From Vermiphilus sp. (GTDB lineage: Bacteria; Ratteibacteria; UBA8468; B48-G9; JAFGKM01): a DNA stretch of 16,860 bases. A program made the position numbers and the translations under genes. The stretch is from NCBI GenBank assembly GCA_020722825.1, contig DYKC01000014.1:1-16860 (forward strand). Direction: 5' to 3'. Below the pieces are notes generated by a model. The model had not been told where the DNA came from, searched no databases, and saw only the letters and a program-made list of their open reading frames with translations. Of the stretch, positions 1 to 6,713 are shown one piece after another. Position 1 is the first letter of the stretch, and the number at the start of each line of letters is the position of its first letter.

Positions 1-1
1 A

Positions 2-115
2 GGGGCAGAAATAGTTTTTCGTAATGTATTAGCGTCAGAAAGTGAAAAACCGGTCTATTTCCATTCTGGTAATGTCATCCATAGTGGTTTAATTATATCA
101 GAAAACCGCTGTTGA
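2..115 (+). CDS. 3' end of an unidentified gene (partial at window edge)
   Basis: Frame 2 is open from the window edge for 37 codons and ends in TGA at 113-115. The residues read GAEIVFRNVLASESEKPVY and then FHSGNVIHSGLIISENRC, a composition that looks coding rather than random. I do not recognise the family. The +1 frame takes over at 93 and stays open to a TGA at 264-266; it includes VDVKDLLRRYVVKYEAVKHK, which also looks protein-like. A frameshift or a decayed 3' end is therefore possible. No start is visible, since the gene begins outside the window. The call rests only on an open frame and plausible residues. Confidence 0.4.
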   Translation, partial: GAEIVFRNVLASESEKPVYFHSGNVIHSGLIISENRC

Positions 116-383
116 TGTGAAGGATTTATTACGGCGGTATGTCGTCAAGTATGAGGCTGTAAAGCATAAGTCTTCAAGGCCGCATTTGTTTATTTTTCCT
201 GCTTTTTTATTTTGTTGTTATTGCTTGCTTCCGGGACCCTTGCAGGTCTCTTTGACATCCTATTGAAGATGTGCTACGCCTTGATGTAAATTGACTTGTC
301 TCAATAAAAACAAATTTGACTTTTTGAAACTAATACACTACAGTATAATTAATTAAAGCAAGGTTTTAAACAGGAAAATCAAT
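116..383. other. Spacer upstream of glyQ
   Basis: This stretch holds no convincing complete gene. Its centre (about 185-235) is very T-rich and could act in transcription termination of the upstream gene, but I see no clear stem before the T runs. Positions 93-266 are open in frame 3 (see the partial gene at 2-115). The last 70 bases are AT-rich and hold the probable glyQ promoter. Confidence 0.5.
316..349 (+). promoter_or_regulatory. Probable glyQ promoter
   Basis: A perfect -10 hexamer TATAAT lies at 344-349, 34 bases before the glyQ start codon. The best -35 match, TTGACT at 316-321, is 22 bases away, which is too far. TTGAAA at 324-329 leaves 14 bases, which is too short. The -10 is convincing and the -35 is not settled. 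Confidence 0.4.
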
Positions 384-1262
384 ATGAAAAAAAATGGTTT
401 GATAACTTTTCAGGGGATATGGAGAAACCTTGAAGATTTCTGGCTTAAAAAGGGTTGTATTTTGTGGCACCCATACAATGTTGAGGTAGGAGCCGGCACG
501 TTGAATCCTGCTACCTTTTTTGGAATTCTTGGAGAAGATGACTGGAATGTCGTGTATATGGAGCCTTCCGTAAGACCTGCAGACGGGAGGTATGGAGATA
601 ATCCGGTGCGTCTTTATATGCATCACCAGATACAGGTTATAATGAAACCGCCGCCTGACAGGATACAGGATGTCTATATGGACAGTCTTACTGCCACAGG
701 AATAGATACATCAAAACATGACATCAGGTTCATAGAAGATAACTGGGAGGCTCCAACACTGGGGGCATGGGGTGTTGGATGGGAGGTATGGCTTGACGGT
801 TTGGAGATTACCCAATTTACATATATGCAGCAGGCAGGTGGGGTTGACCTTTCGCCACCTTCTGTAGAGATAACATATGGATTGGATAGAATCGCGAATT
901 TTATTCAGAAAAAGAAAAATGTGTATGATCTGCGATGGAATGACAGGGTTACTTACGGGCAGATCCAGAAAGACAGGGAAAAGGACTATTCTGTCTACAG
1001 TTTTGACAGAGCGGATATCTCCCTTTTATTTGAGTCTTTTGACAGGTTTGAAGCAGAGGCAATAAAGATTTTGGAGGAAGGGATTCTATATCCCGCCTAT
1101 GATTATGTATTGAAACTTTCACATATTTTCAACCTGCTTGATGCAAGGAAGGCAATAAGCGTGAGTGAACGGGTGCGTTATATAGGAAGGGTGAGAAAGA
1201 TTGCCAGGATTTGCGCTGAACTTTATTTGAAGCGGAAAAAGGTGTATAATTTAATAAGATAA
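384..1262 (+). CDS. glyQ: Glycyl-tRNA synthetase alpha subunit
   Basis: This is the catalytic alpha chain of the bacterial alpha2-beta2 glycyl-tRNA synthetase, a class II enzyme that charges tRNA-Gly in the cytoplasm. The 292-residue product is slightly shorter than the E. coli protein (303) and collinear with it. Family blocks are clear: GCILWHPYNVEVGAGT near residue 24, RPADGRYGDNPVRLY, HDIRFIEDNWEAPTLGAWGVGWEVW, ITQFTYMQQAGG, ITYGLDRIA and NLLDARKAISVSERVRYIGR. The ATG at 384 has AGGA at 372-375 as ribosome binding site. The beta-chain gene glyS, usually the next gene, is absent from the window. Instead a tRNA-Leu gene begins 3 nt after the stop, so glyQ and the tRNA are probably cotranscribed. 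Identification is secure. Confidence 0.97.
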   Translation: MKKNGLITFQGIWRNLEDFWLKKGCILWHPYNVEVGAGTLNPATFFGILGEDDWNVVYMEPSVRPADGRYGDNPVRLYMHHQIQVIMKPPPDRIQDVYMDSLTATGIDTSKHDIRFIEDNWEAPTLGAWGVGWEVWLDGLEITQFTYMQQAGGVDLSPPSVEITYGLDRIANFIQKKKNVYDLRWNDRVTYGQIQKDREKDYSVYSFDRADISLLFESFDRFEAEAIKILEEGILYPAYDYVLKLSHIFNLLDARKAISVSERVRYIGRVRKIARICAELYLKRKKVYNLIR

Positions 1263-1265
1263 ATA

Positions 1266-1347
1266 GCCGGGATGGTGGAACTGGCAGACACGTACGTTTG
1301 AGGGGCGTATGGCGTAAGCCGTGGGGGTTCAAATCCCCCTCCCGGCA
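1266..1347 (+). tRNA. tRNA-Leu (anticodon GAG)
   Basis: This is a class II tRNA of 82 nt with a full cloverleaf. The acceptor GCCGGGA (1266-1272) pairs with TCCCGGC (1340-1346), and the discriminator is A1347. The anticodon stem is TACGT/GCGTA around loop TTGAGGG, giving anticodon GAG at 1300-1302, which reads CUC and CUU leucine codons. The long variable arm GGC-GTAA-GCC is typical of tRNA-Leu. The T arm is GGGGG-TTCAAAT-CCCCC. The CCA end is not encoded (TTG follows), so it must be added after transcription. The gene lies directly behind glyQ and in front of a repeat that copies its 3' end. Confidence 0.95.
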
Positions 1348-1377
1348 TTGCAGTCTTCGTTGAAAAGGGGATTTGAA
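1330..1377 (+). repeat. tRNA-tail repeat, copy 1
   Basis: This 48-bp unit begins in the T loop of tRNA-Leu and runs 30 bp past its end. It recurs at 1459-1507 with a single inserted A. Its last 11 bases (1367-1377, GGGGATTTGAA) are the exact reverse complement of the tRNA T-arm strand at 1328-1338, so the transcript could form a hairpin competing with the tRNA T arm. The function is unknown. Confidence 0.85.
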
Positions 1378-1390
1378 TGGAGCGAAGTCA

Positions 1391-1417
1391 GAAACTGCGA
1401 TGAGTAAGAGCAGTTTC
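1391..1417 (+). repeat. Hairpin between the two tRNA-tail repeats
   Basis: GAAACTGC (1391-1398) and GCAGTTTC (1410-1417) form a perfect 8-bp stem with an 11-nt loop. A second small stem follows, CCCGA/TCGGG at 1431-1435 and 1442-1446. No T tract follows either stem, so neither looks like a classical terminator. Confidence 0.65.
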
Positions 1418-1458
1418 AGCGGCTGGCCTACCCGAGCCGTATCGGGAGGCGAGGGAGC

Positions 1459-1507
1459 CAAATCCCCCTCCCGGCATTGCAGTCTTCGTTGAAAAAGGGG
1501 ATTTGAA
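1459..1507 (+). repeat. tRNA-tail repeat, copy 2
   Basis: This second copy matches 1330-1377 except for one extra A in the A run. It includes the last 18 bases of the tRNA-Leu gene but not the rest of the tRNA. It carries its own inverted pair, CAAATCCCC (1459-1467) and GGGGATTTG (1497-1505). Direct repetition of a tRNA 3' end is what an attachment-site remnant would leave, but only 81 bp separate the copies, so a local duplication or a structured RNA element is equally possible. Confidence 0.85.
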
Positions 1508-1511
1508 ACAC

Positions 1512-1529
1512 CACCGCTTGATAGCGGTG
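1512..1529 (+). repeat. Hairpin just upstream of the mini-protein start
   Basis: CACCGCT and AGCGGTG form a perfect 7-bp stem with a TGAT tetraloop. It ends 2 nt before the GGGGAAAG that probably serves as ribosome binding site for the gene at 1543. No T tract follows, so it is more likely an mRNA 5' structure than a terminator. Confidence 0.55.
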
Positions 1530-1542
1530 TGGGGAAAGATTG

Positions 1543-1719
1543 GTGAGAAAAAAAACGCCTTTGTGGGAAGATGCTGTGATTATACTTTCAATTTTCACTT
1601 TATGGCCTACTATTATTCAGAGAGAAAATTATGTAAGCAGGTTTTTTATGGTAGTGGCTCTGTGTTTGTTGGTCTGGATATTCATAAGAAGACTTCGCCG
1701 AATGAATAATAGTTCATAA
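1543..1719 (+). CDS. Small two-helix membrane protein, non-ATG start
   Basis: The reading frame opens after a TAG at 1522-1524 and has GTG at 1543 (or TTG at 1540) behind the purine-rich GGGGAAAG at 1531-1538. It gives about 58 residues. The product begins MRKKTPLWEDAVIIL, has a first hydrophobic stretch (AVIILSIFTLWPTII) and a stronger second one (FFMVVALCLLVWIF), and then a positive tail IRRLRRMNNSS. By the positive-inside rule both ends lie in the cytoplasm. Its TAA overlaps the ATG of the lipoprotein gene by one base (TAATG), the same tight coupling seen between the next two genes, which argues that it is real. An internal ATG at 1651 would leave only the second helix. I recognise no family. 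It is probably an accessory part of the envelope operon. Confidence 0.6.
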   Translation: MRKKTPLWEDAVIILSIFTLWPTIIQRENYVSRFFMVVALCLLVWIFIRRLRRMNNSS

Positions 1720-2249
1720 TGAAAAATTATAGAACAATTTTTTTAGTTATCCTGATAATTTTTACCTGTGCAGGATGCTTTATCAGTTCAACCATTCCAG
1801 AGGCAGAGCAAAAAACAAGGAAAGGCGATGAGTATTTTGCGGCAGGGGATATTGACAGGGCAATTGAGATGTGGAAAAAGGCTTTGAATTGTAAAAGAAC
1901 ACCAGTTTTGTATGAGAAAATAGTAATGGTGCAGATTATCAAAAATGACCTCGCGAAAGCGGAAGAATGGACTGATGAAGGTTTGACTTATTTTCCAAAC
2001 AGTGTTAATCTTATCTTCGATCATGCTCTTATAAACTTCCATAAAGCAGATTTAGTTAGTGCTATGAATAGTTTAAACAGGGTTCTGGAATGTAATGAAT
2101 ACTACCCTGATGTTCACTTTTTAAAGGGTTTGATTTACGAAAAGCAAGGTGATGATGTCTCTGCCAGAAGAGAGTTTATTAACGAAATCAATATTAATCC
2201 TGGTTCAAAAAAAGCATGGCAAAAATTGAGGGGGTTAACAAATGATTAA
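1719..2249 (+). CDS. TPR-repeat lipoprotein
   Basis: The 176-residue product has a charged start, a hydrophobic stretch (TIFLVILIIFTC) and a lipobox-like CAGC ending in Cys20. The -3 residue is Cys rather than the usual Leu, so lipidation is likely but not certain. The rest is helical tetratricopeptide repeats: GDEYFAAGDIDRAIEMWKKA near 37-57, an AKAEEWTDEGLTYFPNS unit, a DLVSAMNSLNRVLE unit, and a last clear repeat with LKGLIYEKQGDDVSARREF. TPR lipoproteins are usually scaffolds for envelope complexes. It overlaps the mini-protein gene by 1 nt upstream and the M28-FtsX gene by 8 nt downstream, so the three are probably translated together and may form one complex. The specific partner is inferred only from position. 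Confidence 0.85.
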   Translation: MKNYRTIFLVILIIFTCAGCFISSTIPEAEQKTRKGDEYFAAGDIDRAIEMWKKALNCKRTPVLYEKIVMVQIIKNDLAKAEEWTDEGLTYFPNSVNLIFDHALINFHKADLVSAMNSLNRVLECNEYYPDVHFLKGLIYEKQGDDVSARREFINEININPGSKKAWQKLRGLTND

Positions 2250-5200
2250 GAAGTCTACTCTTATTTTCTCTTTATTTTTTCCCTTCCTATTTCCTTTAAC
2301 CTTACATCCTGCAAATCTTGATGACTATCTCAAATTTTTCTCCTCTTTGCCTTCAAGGATCCCCGGCAGCGAGGGACACAGACAGGCAGCGTCCTTTATA
2401 GAAAAGGAGTTCTTGGATGCAGGACTTAAAAAGGTTACGAGAGAAGAATTTGAAGTAGTTGTTCCTGTTGAAAAATATGCCTTTATAAGTTTTCAAAACA
2501 GGAAAATCAGTATTCACTGTTTATGGCCAAATCTAATAAGAACATCCACCACCCCTCCTGAAGGAATAAAAGGTAAACTTGTATATGGGGGTAACGGAGA
2601 CCTTAAAAATTTTGATGGCAGAAATATTGAGGGCGACATAATCGTTCTTGATTTTGATTCTGGAACAAGGTGGCGAACACTTGCCATGTTCGGTGCGAAG
2701 GCTTTCATATTCACCAATTCCGGAGAGGTTAACCGTACTCAGGCAAATGAAAAGTGGGTTGACATACCGGTTGACATACCGAGGTTTTATGCAGATGAAA
2801 ACAGCAGAGAGATTATAGAACTGGCAAAAAAGGAGGTCTCTGTTACCCTGTCTGCAAAGATGGAATGGCAAAAGGTTACCGATTACAATATCTACGGGTA
2901 TCTTGAAGGCAGAGACAAGGATTTGAAGGAAGACATCATAATAATAGAAGGGTTTTACGACAGTATAAGCATAGTTCCTTCCATTGCCAGCGGGGCGAGT
3001 TCTTCAGCAGGTATTTCCACGCTTCTTGATATCCTTGGTTATTTTAAAACGCAACCTCCCAAAAGAACAATACTATTTCTTGCCTGCTCATCTCACTATG
3101 AGGGTATGAAGGGTATAAACGAATTTGTTCAGCGACATTTAAGAAAAGACTCGCTTTTCAGGAGCAGGATACCTAAGCAAAAAATAATTAATCCACGGAT
3201 GTTCATTGGTCTTGACCTTTCTGATGGTTCTGACAGTCTTGGAGTATGGCATAACTCTTATGAGTTTTATCACCAGAGGATTTTTGCTCCTTTCGGCAGA
3301 AAATGCATCTCTTATTCCAAACAGATAAGCAAAAAATTGGGTTATAACAAGGATATGGCTCTGGTAAACGGAATAAGTCCTGAAAGAGGGCTTATCTGGG
3401 AAACCTTTCTGCCGGAAAGAATAAGGACTGATGGAGAATATGTTGTGATTTCCGGCAACCCCGCCGTCTCATTTGTTACCGTAAACGATGGAAGATGGAG
3501 GGTGGACACTCCTGCGGATACTTATGAGAATCTCAATGTTAACAACGTAAGAAGACAGTCTCGTTTTTTGCAGAATCTTTTAGCTGCTGCCATTAATGAC
3601 CCTGAAATGTTTTCTGATACCGAGATGGAACTTAAAGATACGATGGCAACGCTCACTACAAGAGTTGTTACCTTTGACCCGAGAACAAGTTTTGTACCGA
3701 GCAACCCGATTGCCGGGGCACTCGTGATACCAAGAGTTTATCTGATACCAAGAGTTTATACCAATTTCCAGAAGACATCTATCGGGGTAAGAAATACCTT
3801 GATAGGATTAACTGATACTGATGGAAAAGTAAGTTTTTCAGGATTGAGAGTTGGCATGGGTGTCAACCTGGCGGCTTTTTATCTGGATGATGAAACCGGC
3901 GAGATTGTGATGGCGCCGGACCTCGGTGTTGGAGGGGCTGAGCAATATCCCGTGTCCCTAAAAATAGACTATAAGGACAAAAACTGGATGCTGGTCCTTT
4001 TCAACGCAAAATCCATTTCTCTTTTTGAACTGATAGACCCGCAATATCTCGTGCAACTTGACAAGATAGAAGTACTTGACATGGCAGACAGTACACCCAG
4101 TGAATACGGATATTATCTACAGTATCCCAGTGTTCTCCCTTTCGTCTGGACTTCTTATTCTGAACCTCTGGGGTGCATATTTATCAACCCGCAAACAAGG
4201 ATAAAAATACTCGGACAGGCGGGTTCTCTGGGCAAAAGGCTGCTTCTTTTAAATGCAAAAGAGGACACTAAAAATCCTAAGGAAAGCGCAGAAGGTACCG
4301 GGTTTGATGTGAGCAAACTCTCTGCAATATACAATACCCCTTATCAGGGTGCCAGGGATATGATAATCCTTGATACTTTTAGGAGAAGGAACTTTGAACA
4401 ATACGGTATAAGAAATGAGAGGCTTGCGGAACTGCAAAAGGAATCTGCTGACTTATTGAAAAAGGCGATAGACGCCAGAGACAATAAGAAGGAATATGAT
4501 TTTCTGAAATTTTCAAGACAGGCACAGGCGGTTGAATCACGGGCTTATCCTGATGTAAAGAATACTGCCAATGATGTTATACAGGGCATCATTTTTTATT
4601 TTATGCTTTTGCTCCCTTTTGCATACTTTGGCGAGAGGTTGTTATTCAGTTTCCCTAAACTGGAGAAACGCATAGCCGGTACATTCGGAATATTTTTACT
4701 TGTCTACTGGATTATGAGATGGGTTCATCCGGCTTTCAGGTTGACTGAGGCGCCGGAAATCATACTTCTTTCCTTCATAGTGCTGACGTTATCAATGGTA
4801 GTTCTCTCCATAGTCACCTCCAAGTTTGAGGAGCAGATGCGGCAGATGAAGATGGAAACTTCCAAGATTTACGAAACCGATGTGGGCAGGATAACGGCTA
4901 CTGCCACTGCTTTTTCTCTCGGTGTTGCAAATATGAAAAGAAGACCTGTAAGAACCATATTGACTGCAATAACCTTAATACTCCTCACTTTTACCGTGCT
5001 TTCCTTTACCTCCATCAAGTCTTATCTTAAATACAACCAGGTTGTAAAACCCTACCAGCCGTCATACCAAGGAATCCTTTTAAGGGACCGTTCGTGGTCC
5101 CCTCTTGCGAATATAGCCCTTGATTATACTGAAAATGAATTTTCCGGTAAATGTGTTATAGCCCCCCGTGCCTGGTTTATACTTGATGTGCTTGGCAGCA

Positions 5201-6642
5201 GAACTGCCGTTGAGATAAAAAATGGTGATAAAACCTTCCTTGCCTCAGGGCTTCTCGGTCTATCTACAGAAGAGATTATGCCGGTTAAGGATACCATAAC
5301 AGCAGGCGAATGGTTTAAGGATAACTTTGAAAACTCTATTTTAATTTCCCGTAAGATCGCTGATGAGTTAAATCTTAAAAATGAAGATGTCGGGAATGTC
5401 CATATTGATGTATACGGAAAAAAACTGCTCTTAAAAGGGATTTTTAATGAAGAAAAACTTGACGCTATAAAAGACCTTGATGATGAAAAAATAACCCCTG
5501 TTGACTTTTCTGTAATGCCTGAACGGGAAATTGCAAAAATTAAGATGGAAAAAGCGGCGCAGGTTTTCACATCTAAAATAAAGATGGAATCTTTTGTTCA
5601 TACTGAATCGGAAGATGTCGCGATACTTCCTTTCAAAACACTTATGAATATGCAAGGAACTTTGCACTCAATTGCTGTAAAATTTCATAAGAACGTTGAG
5701 GGGAAGTCACTTATTGAAGGTTTCATTTCTAAACTTGCCGTTATTATCTTTGCAGGCATAGAAGACAAAACTTTTGTTTACAGCAGTATGGGATTGACCT
5801 CTTTTGCCGGTATCAGCAACCTGATAATACCGATTCTTATTGCATCTTTGATAGTGCTTAATACAATGCTCGGTTCAGTATATGAAAGGATAAGGGAGAT
5901 AGGAACGTACAGTGCTGTGGGCCTGGCACCTGTCCACATATCAGCTCTTTTTCTTGCTGAATCTCTTGTGTATGCAGTTCTTGGTTCAGTCGCAGGCTAT
6001 CTTCTGGGGCAGATAGTTGCCAAGATTCTTATGGCGACTGGTATGCTGAAGGGTTTAATATTAAACTATTCCTCTCTTTCAGCAGTTTTTGCTACCATCA
6101 TAATTTTTATTACGGTAATGTTGTCAACTCTTTATCCTGCCAGAAAAGCGGCTCAAATGTCCGTTCCAGATGTAACAAGAAAATGGGTACTACCAGAACC
6201 GCAAGGGGACAAGTGGGAATTTGAGTTTCCTTTCACAGTAAGTGGATTTGAGGTTCTGGGACTTACGACCTTTTTAACCGAGTACTACAACTCTTATCAG
6301 GACGTTTCCCTGGGAAATTTCTATACCGGTGGCGCTGTGCTTAGTTATGAGAAGACTACTTCTGGAAAAAACAAGTACATAATTGACACAACAGTCTGGC
6401 TGGCACCCTTTGACCTGGGCGTTAGCCAGAAACTCCAGGTAGTTATGGAACCTCTCGGTCAGTATGAGTTCTACACAATTGAACTTGTTATGAAAAGGAT
6501 GAGTGGGGAATCTACTGACTGGAAACGACTTAACCGAAGATTCCTTGACGGTATTAGAAAACAGTTCCTTATATGGAGAACTGTCAGTGCAGAGGTTAAG
6601 AAAAATTACGAGAGACAGGGCAAAAAGATTCTAAGTATTTAA
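2242..6642 (+). CDS. M28-peptidase-like domain fused to FtsX/MacB-type permease
   Basis: This 1466-residue exported and membrane-bound protein starts with a signal peptide (residues 1-24). Residues about 25-455 resemble an M28 zinc aminopeptidase with a PA-like insert, but most metal ligands are changed: the GHYDS motif reads GFYDS (F238), the GADD motif reads GASSS (S253-S255), the Glu-Glu pair is replaced around H285-Y286, and the final His site reads VDTPADT (D422). Only D325 in GLDLS is kept. A beta-rich domain follows (about 465-660), then a charged helical stretch (about 715-775). Membrane segments are near 782-798, 812-829 and 839-859. An FtsX permease follows, with a helix at 904-925, an extracytoplasmic domain, helices at 1190-1211, 1234-1258 and 1280-1300, and a C-terminal cytoplasmic tail of about 165 residues. 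The topology is self-consistent. FtsX/MacB permeases normally pair with an ABC ATPase, and none is encoded here. It probably acts as a binding or sensing protein rather than a peptidase. Confidence 0.85.
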   Translation: MIKKSTLIFSLFFPFLFPLTLHPANLDDYLKFFSSLPSRIPGSEGHRQAASFIEKEFLDAGLKKVTREEFEVVVPVEKYAFISFQNRKISIHCLWPNLIRTSTTPPEGIKGKLVYGGNGDLKNFDGRNIEGDIIVLDFDSGTRWRTLAMFGAKAFIFTNSGEVNRTQANEKWVDIPVDIPRFYADENSREIIELAKKEVSVTLSAKMEWQKVTDYNIYGYLEGRDKDLKEDIIIIEGFYDSISIVPSIASGASSSAGISTLLDILGYFKTQPPKRTILFLACSSHYEGMKGINEFVQRHLRKDSLFRSRIPKQKIINPRMFIGLDLSDGSDSLGVWHNSYEFYHQRIFAPFGRKCISYSKQISKKLGYNKDMALVNGISPERGLIWETFLPERIRTDGEYVVISGNPAVSFVTVNDGRWRVDTPADTYENLNVNNVRRQSRFLQNLLAAAINDPEMFSDTEMELKDTMATLTTRVVTFDPRTSFVPSNPIAGALVIPRVYLIPRVYTNFQKTSIGVRNTLIGLTDTDGKVSFSGLRVGMGVNLAAFYLDDETGEIVMAPDLGVGGAEQYPVSLKIDYKDKNWMLVLFNAKSISLFELIDPQYLVQLDKIEVLDMADSTPSEYGYYLQYPSVLPFVWTSYSEPLGCIFINPQTRIKILGQAGSLGKRLLLLNAKEDTKNPKESAEGTGFDVSKLSAIYNTPYQGARDMIILDTFRRRNFEQYGIRNERLAELQKESADLLKKAIDARDNKKEYDFLKFSRQAQAVESRAYPDVKNTANDVIQGIIFYFMLLLPFAYFGERLLFSFPKLEKRIAGTFGIFLLVYWIMRWVHPAFRLTEAPEIILLSFIVLTLSMVVLSIVTSKFEEQMRQMKMETSKIYETDVGRITATATAFSLGVANMKRRPVRTILTAITLILLTFTVLSFTSIKSYLKYNQVVKPYQPSYQGILLRDRSWSPLANIALDYTENEFSGKCVIAPRAWFILDVLGSRTAVEIKNGDKTFLASGLLGLSTEEIMPVKDTITAGEWFKDNFENSILISRKIADELNLKNEDVGNVHIDVYGKKLLLKGIFNEEKLDAIKDLDDEKITPVDFSVMPEREIAKIKMEKAAQVFTSKIKMESFVHTESEDVAILPFKTLMNMQGTLHSIAVKFHKNVEGKSLIEGFISKLAVIIFAGIEDKTFVYSSMGLTSFAGISNLIIPILIASLIVLNTMLGSVYERIREIGTYSAVGLAPVHISALFLAESLVYAVLGSVAGYLLGQIVAKILMATGMLKGLILNYSSLSAVFATIIIFITVMLSTLYPARKAAQMSVPDVTRKWVLPEPQGDKWEFEFPFTVSGFEVLGLTTFLTEYYNSYQDVSLGNFYTGGAVLSYEKTTSGKNKYIIDTTVWLAPFDLGVSQKLQVVMEPLGQYEFYTIELVMKRMSGESTDWKRLNRRFLDGIRKQFLIWRTVSAEVKKNYERQGKKILSI
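2758..2781 (+). repeat. 12-bp tandem duplication inside the M28-like domain
   Basis: GTTGACATACCG occurs twice back to back and encodes VDIPVDIP. It is in frame and adds four residues to the exported domain. Confidence 0.9.
3725..3759 (+). repeat. 18-bp-period tandem duplication in the beta-rich domain
   Basis: TGATACCAAGAGTTTAT occurs at 3725-3741 and 3743-3759 and gives IPRVYLIPRVY. It is in frame and looks like a recent replication slippage event. Confidence 0.9.
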
Positions 6643-6713
6643 AATGTGGTAAATTGCTGCCGCTAAAAATCCTGTATAGCGGTGCGATTTATCGTACAAA
6701 GGGAAGGTAAAAA

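Noticed and set aside
1129..1461. A 110-residue minus-strand frame across glyQ, the tRNA and the repeat
   Set aside because: It is antisense to glyQ and tRNA-Leu; the EGDLNPHGLRHTP stretch is simply the translated complement of a tRNA gene.
1503..1709. An ATG-started frame whose end (VFVGLDIHKKT) resembles the start of IS110-type transposases
   Set aside because: It stops four residues after the match, has no other transposase features, and overlaps the better supported mini-protein frame at 1543-1719, whose stop couples to the next gene.
2758..3759. The two short tandem duplications as a possible domain repeat array
   Set aside because: Each is a single in-frame duplication of 12 or 18 bases in unrelated places, best explained by replication slippage.
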